Position numbers and translations under genes: made by a program. Shown piece by piece: positions 42,476-51,052 of a stretch of DNA of 64,000 bases. The stretch is from assembly GCA_016705545.1 (NCBI GenBank), contig JADIYA010000012.1, forward strand, positions 62,001 to 126,000, written 5' to 3'. Position 1 is the first letter of the stretch. Every line of letters starts with the position of its first letter. Origin of the DNA: Flavobacteriales bacterium (GTDB lineage: Bacteria > Bacteroidota > Bacteroidia > Flavobacteriales_F > PHOS-HE28). A model generated the notes under the pieces. That model had not been told where the DNA came from, did no database searches, and saw only the letters and a list, made by a program, of their open reading frames with translations.

Positions 42476-43222
42476 CTAACCCCTGAACCGCACCATCACG
42501 GTATTCCCTTTCTCCTCGCGCGTGGTCTCCAGCTTGTCCTTGAGCGCATTCACCAAGGAGGAGAGCGAGGCATGGCCATAGCTGCGCGGATCGAAGCCGG
42601 GATCGAGGCGGCGCAGGGCCTGGCCGATCTTGCTGAGGGAAGCCGAATCTTCTTCGCCACTGGCGATGGTGAAGGCCTTGCGCAGCTTGTTCATCAGCGC
42701 GGTGTTGGCCGAAAGCGGGCTAGAGGCGCTGCCCTTCCGGCGGTCGTTGGCGGGTCTGGCCGGAGTTGCCGGCGACTCATGCACATCGAGGTTCTCCACG
42801 TAGATGAAGCGCTCGCAGGCTTTCACGAAGGCATCGGGGGTCTTCTTCTCGCCCACGCCCATCACGAAGAGGCCGCTCTCGCGCAGGCGCGTCGCCAAGC
42901 GTGTGTAATCGCTATCGCTGCTCACGATGCAGAAGGCATCCACCAGCTCGCCGTGCAGGATGTCCATGGCGTCGATGATGAGGGCACTGTCCGTGCTGTT
43001 CTTGCCCTTGGTGTAGGCGAACTGCTGCACGGGCTGAATCGCATTCGCGTTGAGCAGTTCCTTCCATCCGCTCATGCCAGTGGTGGTCCAATCGCCGTAG
43101 ATGCGGCGGATGGTGATGGTGCCTTGTTTCGAGACTTCTTCCAGAATGGCGGCCAGGCGTTTCGGAGCCGCGTTGTCGCCATCGATCAGGAGCGCGATGG
43201 TAGTGTCGTTGATCTTCTTCAT
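42476..43222 (-). CDS. NYN-domain nuclease with C-terminal LOTUS/OST-HTH domain
   Basis: 248 residues. N-terminal PIN-like NYN (LabA/DUF88) domain: IALLIDGDNAAPKRL (first catalytic Asp), KNSTDSALIIDAMDIL and FCIVSSDSDYTRLATRLRE (further acidic residues). Then FVMGVGEKKTPDAFVKACE, a linker of about 35 polar residues, and a C-terminal OST-HTH/LOTUS domain (LMNKLRKAFTIASGEED ... YGHASLSSLVNALKDKLE). NYN domains are metal-dependent RNases and LOTUS domains bind RNA, so RNA processing is likely. ATG 43222 follows a -7-like TACCTTGT by six bases; the open frame to 43768 is antisense to the next gene. Confidence 0.9.
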   Translation of the reverse strand: MKKINDTTIALLIDGDNAAPKRLAAILEEVSKQGTITIRRIYGDWTTTGMSGWKELLNANAIQPVQQFAYTKGKNSTDSALIIDAMDILHGELVDAFCIVSSDSDYTRLATRLRESGLFVMGVGEKKTPDAFVKACERFIYVENLDVHESPATPARPANDRRKGSASSPLSANTALMNKLRKAFTIASGEEDSASLSKIGQALRRLDPGFDPRSYGHASLSSLVNALKDKLETTREEKGNTVMVRFRG

Positions 43223-43333
43223 GCGGGGACAAGGTAGAACGGGGTGCAGCGCGCGGATGGCGAATGGAGGGGCCAAGGAGAGGCCCGGCAAGGTTTGTCG
43301 GTGAACGGCACGACCTTCGCCACGCCGCCGACC

Positions 43334-43789
43334 ATGAAACCCATGCGCCTCCTCTCCTATCTCGTTCTCGCCCTGCTCTTCGCCTCCTGCTCCCGCTATC
43401 AGGACGTGGTGCTGCACGAGATCACCGATGCCGAGCTGATCAGCATGAATGCGAAATCCATCGCCTTGCGGATCGATGCGCGGATCGAGAATCCCAACGG
43501 TTTCCGGATCCATGTGGAAGAGCCCGATGTGGACCTCTTCCTCAACGACAGATACATCGGCAAGGCCCTGCTCGATTCGGCGCTGGTGATCGACAAGAAG
43601 GCCACCGCGGTCTATCCGGTGTATATGCACGCCGACCTCGCAGGCGGTCCGCTGGTGGCCATGCTGATCACGAGTGCGCTGAGCGGTGAGGTGAAGGTGG
43701 GCGCGAAGGGCTCCGCAGCTGGTCGATCCGGCGCTTTGAAGAAGCGCTTCCCATTCGAAGTGAGTCAAGTGATCAGCCTCAGGGACTGA
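43334..43789 (+). CDS. LEA14-like (LEA_2) lipoprotein
   Basis: 151 residues, starting at ATG 43334 (or 43343). Lipoprotein signal (LLSYLVLALLFASC). The body, DARIENPNGFRIHVEEPDVDLFLNDRYIGKALL, is an LEA type 2 domain with the NPN motif found in water-stress proteins; in Bacteroidota such lipoproteins are common with no known role. Divergent from the NYN gene and convergent, with an 11-bp overlap, with the membrane protein gene ending at 43779. Confidence 0.85.
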   Translation: MKPMRLLSYLVLALLFASCSRYQDVVLHEITDAELISMNAKSIALRIDARIENPNGFRIHVEEPDVDLFLNDRYIGKALLDSALVIDKKATAVYPVYMHADLAGGPLVAMLITSALSGEVKVGAKGSAAGRSGALKKRFPFEVSQVISLRD

Positions 43790-44366
43790 CCACCGGCCGT
43801 TTCTGCACCACCACCTCGAATCCCAGCAGGCCCTCGGCGATGCTCACTTCCTGCACGTGGCCATGCGCATCGGGCAAGTCTGAATAGATGCTTCGTGCCA
43901 TCCAATGGTCGTGCAGGAAGTCATCGGAGAATGTGTAGGTCCAATACGTGCGGTGATTCTCGACATCGACTACCGCATGCGTGCTAACGGATGCAGGGCC
44001 ATGACCGAAGTAATTGGCCCAGAGCAGCGCACTGGTCACCAGCGGACCGATGGCCAGTAGGTTGAAGAGGAACCATTCCAAGCGCTCCATGCCCATGCGC
44101 AGCCCGGAGCGCGCGTAGGGCAGCAGGTTGCCCACGAAGCACAGGCCGATGAAGAAGCGCAACAACAGGCCATGGTCGATGAGCGTCCAGGGCACCACGG
44201 TAAGCGCGCTCACCAAGGCAACGAAGACACCGAAAGCCATAAGGGTGCCGGGCCAACTGCGGTCGCGCACCTTCGCTTGGGGCCCTGATCCAACGGCGAA
44301 TGGTTGATCGCGCTGCCGAGCATCAGCCCGGACCGGTGCACGAGCGACTTCCTTTGAAGCATCCAT
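43779..44366 (-). CDS. Hypothetical membrane protein
   Basis: Up to 195 residues from ATG 44366; that codon overlaps the divergent ATG at 44365, so a start further in, such as ATG 44240 (MAFGVFVALVSALTVV), is quite possible. Three to four helices (GVFVALVSALTVVPWTLI, LLLRFFIGLCFVGNLLPYA, WFLFNLLAIGPLVTSALLW), then a soluble tail with THAVVDVENHRTYWTYTFSD and H-rich DDFLHDHWMARS. No family recognised. Three-prime end overlaps the LEA14-like gene by 11 bp. Confidence 0.6.
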   Translation of the reverse strand: MDASKEVARAPVRADARQRDQPFAVGSGPQAKVRDRSWPGTLMAFGVFVALVSALTVVPWTLIDHGLLLRFFIGLCFVGNLLPYARSGLRMGMERLEWFLFNLLAIGPLVTSALLWANYFGHGPASVSTHAVVDVENHRTYWTYTFSDDFLHDHWMARSIYSDLPDAHGHVQEVSIAEGLLGFEVVVQKRPVVSP

Positions 44367-46389
44367 GACGCACGGACAAAGTAATCCACCCAATCGGCTC
44401 GCGCGCGAAAGCAGCCCCTACCTGCTGCAGCACGCGCACAACCCGGTGGATTGGTACCCATGGGGCGAGGAGGCCCTCGGCAAAGCGCGCGCGGAGAACA
44501 AGCTGCTGCTGGTGAGCATCGGCTACAGCAGTTGCCATTGGTGCCACGTGATGGAGCGCGAGAGCTTCGTGGATCCCGCGATCGCAGCGCTGATGAACGA
44601 GCGCTACGTGTGCGTGAAGGTGGATCGCGAGGAGCGGCCCGATGTGGACCACGTGTACATGACGGCCGTGCAACTGATGACCGGCCGCGGCGGCTGGCCC
44701 TTGAACTGCTTCGCCCTGCCCGATGGCCGCCCGGTGTATGGCGGCACCTACTTCCCGCCGGAGCAATGGAGCCGTGTGCTCACCGACCTGAACAGGACCT
44801 GGCAGGCCGAGCCGACCCGTGTGATGGAGCAGGCGGCACGGCTGCAGCGCGGGGTCGCTGGCAGCATGATCGCTCCGGAGGAGTCCGCGCCCATCACCGA
44901 AGCGCGAGCAACCGCGATGCGCATGGCCGAGAGCTGGAAGCCGCGCCTCGATCAACAGCACGGCGGCGCCGACCGCGTGCCCAAGTTCCCCATGCCCAAC
45001 AACTACCAGTTCCTGCTGCGCATGGCGGTGCTCACCAACGACAAGGAGCTGCTGCAACATGTCGAGCTCACGCTCGACCGCATGGCCATGGGGGGCATCT
45101 TCGATTGGGTGGGCGGCGGCTTCGCGCGCTACAGCACCGACGCCCTGTGGAAGGTGCCGCACTTCGAGAAGATGCTGTACGACAATGCTCAGCTCGTATC
45201 GCTCTACAGCCAGGCCTATCAAGTGCTGAAGAAGCCGCTCTACAAAGAGGTGGTCGCGCTCACCATTCGCTTCATCGAGCAAGAGATGTCATCGCCTGAA
45301 GGCGCGTTCTTCAGCGCGGTCGATGCCGACAGCGAAGGCGTGGAAGGCCTGTTCTATGTGTGGTCCGATGGCGACCTGCAGGAGGCGCTGGGTCCCGAGT
45401 ACGACCTGGCCCGCGCCTACTTCGATATCGGCGGGCAGGCCTTGTGGGAGCATGGCCGCAACATCCTTCGGCGCGGCATGCCCGATGCCGACTTCGCGCG
45501 CGCCTTCGGCATCGGTGATGCGGAGCTGGATGAGCGCCTCACTCGGATCCGGTCGTTGCTGATGCAGGCGCGCAACAAGCGCGTGCGACCCGGCCTCGAC
45601 GATAAATCGCTCACCAGCTGGAATGCGCTCATGGTCACCGGACTGTGCGATGCGCACGAGGTCTTCTGCGATGAGCGATGGCTCAGCCGAGCGGAGCGCT
45701 GCATGGAGCACATGCTGAGGGGGTGCCGCAAGACCGATGGCGGATTGCGGCACAGTTGGAAGGCGGGTGCCGCCTCCATCAATGGCTACCTGGAGGACTA
45801 TGCGTTCACGATCGAAGCCCTGCAGGCGCTCTACGGCCTCACCTTCAATGAGCGCTGGCTCACCGAGGCCTTGGCGCTGGCCGAACACGCCATCCGTCAT
45901 TTCCGCGATGAGTCCACCGGCTTCTTCCACTTCACCAGCGACCAGGATGCGCCCCTGATCGCGCGCCCCATGGAGCTCGACGACAATGTGATTCCGGCGA
46001 GCAATTCCGCGATGGCGCGCTGCCTCCTCGAGTTGGGCACCTATCACGACGATGCCCGTTTGACCGGCATGGCCGAAGCCATGCTCACGCGCATGCTCCC
46101 GCGCATCGCCGCGCATCCATCAGGTTATAGCAATTGGGGCCAGCTCGCGCTGACGCGCGGATGGCCGCTGCACGAGATCGCCATCACGGGGCCTGAAGCG
46201 CTGCGGCTACGGCGCGATTTCGCGGAGCGCTTCATCGCCAATCGGCTCTTCCTGGGCACAACGGGTCGTTCGCAATTGCCCTTGCTGCGCGACAAGGCCC
46301 TGCCTGGGAGCATGATCTTTGTGTGCGTGGAAAAGAGCTGCCAGCTACCCGTCCCCACCGTTCAGGAAGCCCTCTCCCAGCTGCGATGA
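44365..46389 (+). CDS. Thioredoxin-domain protein, YyaL / DUF255 family
   Basis: 674 residues, usual for the family related to human SPATA20. N-terminal thioredoxin-like domain (NRLARESSPYLLQHAHNPVDW, YSSCHWCHVMERESF with a CxxC pair, DVDHVYMTAVQLMTGRGGWP), followed by an (alpha/alpha)6 barrel like that of N-acylglucosamine epimerase-type enzymes (FEKMLYDNAQL, DADSEGVEGLFYVW). Function is not settled in bacteria. ATG 44365 gives the expected start. The stop overlaps the next gene's ATG. Confidence 0.93.
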   Translation: MTHGQSNPPNRLARESSPYLLQHAHNPVDWYPWGEEALGKARAENKLLLVSIGYSSCHWCHVMERESFVDPAIAALMNERYVCVKVDREERPDVDHVYMTAVQLMTGRGGWPLNCFALPDGRPVYGGTYFPPEQWSRVLTDLNRTWQAEPTRVMEQAARLQRGVAGSMIAPEESAPITEARATAMRMAESWKPRLDQQHGGADRVPKFPMPNNYQFLLRMAVLTNDKELLQHVELTLDRMAMGGIFDWVGGGFARYSTDALWKVPHFEKMLYDNAQLVSLYSQAYQVLKKPLYKEVVALTIRFIEQEMSSPEGAFFSAVDADSEGVEGLFYVWSDGDLQEALGPEYDLARAYFDIGGQALWEHGRNILRRGMPDADFARAFGIGDAELDERLTRIRSLLMQARNKRVRPGLDDKSLTSWNALMVTGLCDAHEVFCDERWLSRAERCMEHMLRGCRKTDGGLRHSWKAGAASINGYLEDYAFTIEALQALYGLTFNERWLTEALALAEHAIRHFRDESTGFFHFTSDQDAPLIARPMELDDNVIPASNSAMARCLLELGTYHDDARLTGMAEAMLTRMLPRIAAHPSGYSNWGQLALTRGWPLHEIAITGPEALRLRRDFAERFIANRLFLGTTGRSQLPLLRDKALPGSMIFVCVEKSCQLPVPTVQEALSQLR

Positions 46390-47306
46390 CGATGTTGCCC
46401 GGACTGCGCCTCCTCCTTCCAACTACCGCACTGTTCCTAGCCCCCTGCGAAGCTCTCCCGCAAGCACTGCTCGTGCTTCCGAGCGCTGAGGAAACGGATC
46501 TGCCGGTCTTCAACGAGCGCTTCATCGCGCGCAATGGGATCGCCAGCATCGTGGGTGAGCGATTGGTGAAGCGCGACGGTGAACCCATGCGCACCGAGCG
46601 GGAACGGCTCCTCTTCCGCTTCGATGACGCAGGCCGACTGATCTACAGCAACAACTCTTACGGCCAGCCGGGCACCGGGCGCGACACGGCTTCCATCGCC
46701 TACGAGCACGATGCCGATGGCCGGGTGGTTCGGCGCTTGCGCAACGACCTCGGTGGCCACTTCGCGTACGTGGTGAACCATGATGCCGAGGGGCGTGTGG
46801 TCCGGGAGACCTATCAGCGGATCGAGAACCTTGGGAGCAACCGCTATGAATTGGTGCCCGGAGCCATCATCGAGGTGAGCGACGAGCACTTCCGCCATGC
46901 GCGCCTGAACGACAGCACGGAGCGCAAATCGTACCTGAACAACCTGGACCTGCCCTATCGCGATCAGCTCTTCACCAGTGATCGGCGAGGCTACTTGCTC
47001 AGCATCGAGGATCTTTACCTAGTGAGCAACCGGCGCGGCCGGATCACCTTCCGCTATGATGAGCAGGGCCGCTTGGCCGAACGCACGGAACAACCGGACC
47101 TGGCACAGGCCCGGGTCACGCGGCGACTTTGGCGCTACGATCCTGCCGGCAACGTGATCGAAGGCGAGTATTGGCTGAACGATAAGCAGGTGTCGCGCGA
47201 TGAGTACCTGTACGAGGAGGGCACCATGCTGCCCAAGGCACGGCTGCGCAAGGACATGTCCTCGGGCAATATCCATGTCCTGAAGTTCGTCACGACCCGG
47301 CGCTGA
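46386..47306 (+). CDS. Secreted YD-repeat-like protein
   Basis: 306 residues. ATG 46386 overlaps the previous stop (ATGA). Signal peptide-like N-terminus (LRLLLPTTALFLAPCEALPQA). The middle has RHS/YD-like repeats: FRFDDAGRLIYSNNSYG, YEHDADGRVVRRLRNDLG, NHDAEGRVVRETYQ, FRYDEQGRLAERTEQ and WRYDPAGNVIEGEYW. No toxin or core domain follows, so this is a small repeat protein likely in the envelope. Coupled to the YyaL-like gene but with no clear functional link. Confidence 0.75.
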   Translation: MTMLPGLRLLLPTTALFLAPCEALPQALLVLPSAEETDLPVFNERFIARNGIASIVGERLVKRDGEPMRTERERLLFRFDDAGRLIYSNNSYGQPGTGRDTASIAYEHDADGRVVRRLRNDLGGHFAYVVNHDAEGRVVRETYQRIENLGSNRYELVPGAIIEVSDEHFRHARLNDSTERKSYLNNLDLPYRDQLFTSDRRGYLLSIEDLYLVSNRRGRITFRYDEQGRLAERTEQPDLAQARVTRRLWRYDPAGNVIEGEYWLNDKQVSRDEYLYEEGTMLPKARLRKDMSSGNIHVLKFVTTRR

Positions 47307-47319
47307 TACGCGCGCAGGT

Positions 47320-47994
47320 TCAAGCACCCTTCTTCCGCGGCTGGGTCACCTTGGCCTCTTTGCCATAGAGGGGCACCAGGTAGGCAAGGTCGTCGGTCGT
47401 GCCGGATGCGAGCCGCGCTTCTGCAATGGCGAGCATCGCACGCGCATGCGGCCGCACGCCGGGTCGATGCGTGATCCGCGGATGCCGGGACCAGAGCTCC
47501 GTGGCCTTGTCAGCGCCATCACCGAACACGATGCATGAATCAACGCTTGCGGCCCATGCCTCATCGAGCAGCAGCGGTGCGGCTTCACCATGCGCTCGTC
47601 CGTCCGGATCGAACCCTTGGGTGAACACCTCCATGCGACGCGCATCGATCATGGGCCATTGTGCTTGTCCCTTCAGCCCAACCGACTGCACCAAGGTCTC
47701 CAAGGTGGACACGCCGATGATCGGGATGCCGAGCGCATAGCAGAGCCCCTTCGCTGCGCTGAGCCCGATGCGCAAGCCGGTATAGCTGCCGGGACCGATC
47801 CCGACGGCCACCGCATGGAGCCCGCGCATGTCCACGCCTGCTTCACGCAGCACGGCACCGATGAACACATTGATCTTCTCCGCGTGCACCAAGCGATCGC
47901 TGGCAAGCTCCTGCTCAGCCAGCAGCACGCCATCGCGGCCCAGCGCCACGGAGCAGAGCTTGGTGGCGGTCTCGATGCAGAGGATCACGGGCAC
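47320..47994 (-). CDS. tsaB: tRNA threonylcarbamoyladenosine biosynthesis protein TsaB
   Basis: 224 residues. Partner of TsaD and TsaE in making t6A on tRNAs that read ANN codons. ASKHA fold: CIETATKLCSVALGRDG, HAEKINVFIGAVLREAG and AVGIGPGSYTGLRIGLSAAKGL are the family signatures. GTG 47994 is the only sensible start and lies five bases after the -7-like CATCTTCG. Convergent with the YD-repeat gene. Confidence 0.94.
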   Translation of the reverse strand: MPVILCIETATKLCSVALGRDGVLLAEQELASDRLVHAEKINVFIGAVLREAGVDMRGLHAVAVGIGPGSYTGLRIGLSAAKGLCYALGIPIIGVSTLETLVQSVGLKGQAQWPMIDARRMEVFTQGFDPDGRAHGEAAPLLLDEAWAASVDSCIVFGDGADKATELWSRHPRITHRPGVRPHARAMLAIAEARLASGTTDDLAYLVPLYGKEAKVTQPRKKGA

Positions 47995-48034
47995 GGCGGC
48001 GAAGATGGCAAGGCGATCTGACGCAGCGCGCGCG

Positions 48035-49468
48035 TCATAGGCGCGCCAACCGCATGGCCCAGCGGATGAAGAAGGGCTTGAAGGGCGGTTTCAATGGAGC
48101 GAGCGTGCCCCACACGCGCTTCTGCACGCTGCGCTCATTGCTGAAGGCCCTGAACGAGTAGCGTCCGCCGCTCTTGCCGAGGCCGCTATGATTCACGCCG
48201 CCGAAAGGCTGCCAAGGATTCGAGCTCGTGGCCATCAGTTCATTGATGGCCGTGGTGCCCGCCGTGGTGCTGCGCATGATCGCCTCGGTCGCGCGCTTAT
48301 CGTTGCTGAGGATATAGAATGACAGCGGCCGCTCCAGCTTGGCAATCACCGCCAGGGCCTCCTCCAGCCCGCTGTAAGCGATCACGGGCAGCACCGGGCC
48401 GAAGACCTCTTCCTGCATCACGGCCATTTCAGGGGTAACCCCCGTGAGCACATGCGGGGCCATGAAGCGGTCGCCTTCACGCAGCCCGCCGCCAATGGCG
48501 AGGCGCGCGCCCTTCGCCACGGCATCGTCGATCAAGCCCTTCACGCGTTGGTAGTTGCGCGCATCAACCATGCGGCCATAGTCGGAAGAGGATTCGAGGC
48601 CCTTGCCTGCGGGGTCATACATCCGCGTGATCTCCTGCGCGCAGGCAGCGATGAACGCATCGATCTGATCGGCATGCACCAGCGCGAAATCGGGGGCGAT
48701 GCATGTCTGGCCCGTGTTCATGCACTTGCCCCACGCGATGAGCCGCGCCGCCTTCCGGACATCGAAGCCCTTGTGCACGACAACCGGCGATTTGCCGCCC
48801 AATTCCAGCGTCACCGATGCCAGGTGCTCCGCGGCGGCGCGCATCACCACCTTGCCCACGGCGGGGCTCCCGGTGAAGTAGATGTGGTGGAAGGGCTTGG
48901 CCAGCAGCGCTGTGGTGGTGGGCACATCACCCTCGACCACGGCCACGTCGGCTTCATCGAAGAGGTCCGCGATCATCCGCTTGATGAAGGCGGAGGCGTG
49001 CGCAGAGACCTCCGAGGGCTTCACGATCACCGCATTGCCCGCAGCGATGGCGTGCATGAGCGGCAGGACCGCGAGCTGCAGCGGATAATTCCAAGGAGCG
49101 ATGATGAGCACATGCCCCTTCGGCTCGCAGCGCGTCCATGCCTTCAAGCCGGCCATGGCTAAGGGCACCGGAGCGGGCTGGTCCTTCACCCATTCGCGCA
49201 GATTGACATACACATGCCTGAATGCCACGAGCACGGGCAGCAGCTCGATCACCTTGCTCTCTTCGGGCGAACGGCCGAGATCAAGGCGCAAGGCTTCGGT
49301 CCATTCTCGCATGCGGTGCTCATCAAGCAGGTATCGCTCGATGCGCCGGATGCGCTCGAGCCGATCCTTCACGGTGGAATCCTTAAGGCGCTGCAGATTA
49401 CCGGGCGCATGCTGCAATGCGAAGAGGCGTTCGGCCTCGGCCACATTGCTGAATCGCTGGTCGGTCAT
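48035..49468 (-). CDS. Aldehyde dehydrogenase, class 3 (fatty aldehyde dehydrogenase-like)
   Basis: 477 residues. NAD(P)-dependent oxidation of aldehydes. IIAPWNYPLQLAV (cofactor and oxyanion Asn), VTLELGGKSPVVV (general base Glu), NTGQTCIAPDF (nucleophile Cys), EEVFGPVLPVIAY and the C-terminal PFGGVNHSGLGKSGGRYSF are intact. Length and the FKPFFIRWAMRLARL tail suit class 3 enzymes, which often act on medium- and long-chain aldehydes; substrate here is inferred only. A -7-like GACATTTG is at 49497-49504. Downstream gene tsaB has its own promoter. Confidence 0.93.
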   Translation of the reverse strand: MTDQRFSNVAEAERLFALQHAPGNLQRLKDSTVKDRLERIRRIERYLLDEHRMREWTEALRLDLGRSPEESKVIELLPVLVAFRHVYVNLREWVKDQPAPVPLAMAGLKAWTRCEPKGHVLIIAPWNYPLQLAVLPLMHAIAAGNAVIVKPSEVSAHASAFIKRMIADLFDEADVAVVEGDVPTTTALLAKPFHHIYFTGSPAVGKVVMRAAAEHLASVTLELGGKSPVVVHKGFDVRKAARLIAWGKCMNTGQTCIAPDFALVHADQIDAFIAACAQEITRMYDPAGKGLESSSDYGRMVDARNYQRVKGLIDDAVAKGARLAIGGGLREGDRFMAPHVLTGVTPEMAVMQEEVFGPVLPVIAYSGLEEALAVIAKLERPLSFYILSNDKRATEAIMRSTTAGTTAINELMATSSNPWQPFGGVNHSGLGKSGGRYSFRAFSNERSVQKRVWGTLAPLKPPFKPFFIRWAMRLARL

Positions 49469-49535
49469 GCGGATGGCGATTGCGCGGCGCCGGGCGCAAA
49501 TGTCCGCACGAACGGACCTGCGCCGGATGCACCGA

Positions 49536-50954
49536 TCACAGTGCCACGGGCATCCCTTGGAGGATCTCGAGGTACTTCTGCGCCATCAGGTACTGGTACT
49601 TGGCGGCGATGAGGTCAGCCTGCGAGCGGTTCACCGTGGCCTTGATGGTGGCCAGTTCCATGCTGGTGATGGCGCCCTGAGTGAATCGCTCACGGGCGTA
49701 CTGCTCGTTGAGGGCTGCAGCATCAACGGCCTTCTGCGCGGCGAGGAATTGCTTGTGGCCCGCACGTTGGGCGGTGAGGGCATCGAGCACATTGCGCTGC
49801 AGGTCGTTGCGCACTTGGGTCACGCTATTGCGCGCTTGCAGGTGCTGCACGCGTGCACGATCAATGGAGAGCCGGTTCTGCAGATTGTTGAAGATGGGGA
49901 CATTGAGCGTGAAGCTGATGCTCTGGTTCAAGTTCTGCTCAAGCTGATCGCTGAACGGCGTGAGCTCCGTTGCGACGTCGTAAGTAGGCGCATAGACCAG
50001 GTCACCGCCTGCAGTGGCGCCGATGACCACCGGATCGCCAAGCACAGGCTCTCCCACCGCGCGCAGGTTGCGGCCGCTGAAACCGGTGCCCAGTGAACCA
50101 TTCAGCTCCAACGAAGGCAGGCCGGCCGCCCGGGCCACGTCGATGCTCTTCTCCGCGCTGGCCACGCGGGTCTCGGCCTGTGCGAAGCTGGGATTGGTGC
50201 GCAGCACGTTCGCGAGCACCTCGTTGGCATCGGCTTGGGGCTCGCTGATGCGCAATGCCGTGATCGCTGGAGCCTGGATGTTGAAGCTCAGCATCTCCTG
50301 GGGCTCCAGTTGCAGCGCCCGGCCAAGCGCCAGCATGCGCAAGTCGGCTTGGTTGCCGAGGTCGGCAATGGTGTATTCCTCCTGGGCCAGCTGCGATTCG
50401 ATGGCAAGCAGGTCGGCGCGCGCCAAGCGGCCGGCTTCGACCAAGGCCTGGGTGCGCGCGATCTGCTCACGGGTGCTCGCGGCCTGGGCTTCAGCGGCGG
50501 TGAGCCGTTCGCGCAAGGCCACCACATCGAGGAAGGCCTGCACCGTTTCGAGGCGCACCTGGTTTCGAGCGGCTTCGATGCCCAGCAAGGCGGCCTTGGA
50601 GTCGAGGCCCGTGCGCTTGATCTCACCTTGCCTTCGCAGGCCCTCGAAGAGGCTCAAGGTGCTGCTCAGGTAGAAGTTATTGGTGCGGACGCGGTCCGTG
50701 GCGAAGGTGTTGGTGAAGCGGTCGATCACACGCCCATAGTTGTAGCCATGCGTGGCTCCGCCGTTGAGGTCGGGGGCCATGCTCCAATACGCCTGGTCGT
50801 GGGCCTTATCGGCGAAGTCGGCGTCGAGGCCGGCGTTGAGCACGGCGAGGTTGCGCTCTTCCGCGCGCTTCACGCATTGCTCCAAGGTCCACGCTTGTTG
50901 GGCGCTGAGCGCGCTGAACACCGCTGCCGCGGCAAGGGAAAGTATGGCTCGCAT
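49536..50954 (-). CDS. TolC family outer-membrane efflux protein
   Basis: 472 residues from ATG 50954 with signal peptide (MRAILSLAAAAVFSALSAQ). Two tandem OEP domains: long helices with ATSFL-like heptads (LRLETVQAFLDVVALRERL, QIARTQALVEAGRLARADLL) and the second copy (LQRNVLDALTAQRAGHKQFL, YARERFTQGAITSMELATI), and beta-strands such as TLSLFEGLRRQ and TLNVPIFNNLQNRLS. Forms the outer-membrane channel of a tripartite pump. No inner-membrane pump or adaptor genes adjoin it. Has its own promoter (50988-50995). Confidence 0.92.
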   Translation of the reverse strand: MRAILSLAAAAVFSALSAQQAWTLEQCVKRAEERNLAVLNAGLDADFADKAHDQAYWSMAPDLNGGATHGYNYGRVIDRFTNTFATDRVRTNNFYLSSTLSLFEGLRRQGEIKRTGLDSKAALLGIEAARNQVRLETVQAFLDVVALRERLTAAEAQAASTREQIARTQALVEAGRLARADLLAIESQLAQEEYTIADLGNQADLRMLALGRALQLEPQEMLSFNIQAPAITALRISEPQADANEVLANVLRTNPSFAQAETRVASAEKSIDVARAAGLPSLELNGSLGTGFSGRNLRAVGEPVLGDPVVIGATAGGDLVYAPTYDVATELTPFSDQLEQNLNQSISFTLNVPIFNNLQNRLSIDRARVQHLQARNSVTQVRNDLQRNVLDALTAQRAGHKQFLAAQKAVDAAALNEQYARERFTQGAITSMELATIKATVNRSQADLIAAKYQYLMAQKYLEILQGMPVAL

Positions 50955-50987
50955 GGTCGGTTTCCCGCTTGGAATGCGGTTAAGGAC

Positions 50988-50995
50988 CAAAAGTA
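50988..50995 (-). promoter_or_regulatory. Consensus -7 box TACTTTTG of the TolC-like gene
   Basis: Perfect TAnnTTTG on the minus strand in the 98-bp gap after the OmpA gene, with a leader of about 30 nt before ATG 50954. Confidence 0.55.
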
Positions 50996-51052
50996 CCGGG
51001 GGCCGCTTGGACGCCGAAAGCCGCTGTGATGAGCGGCGGATCGCCGGGGCGA

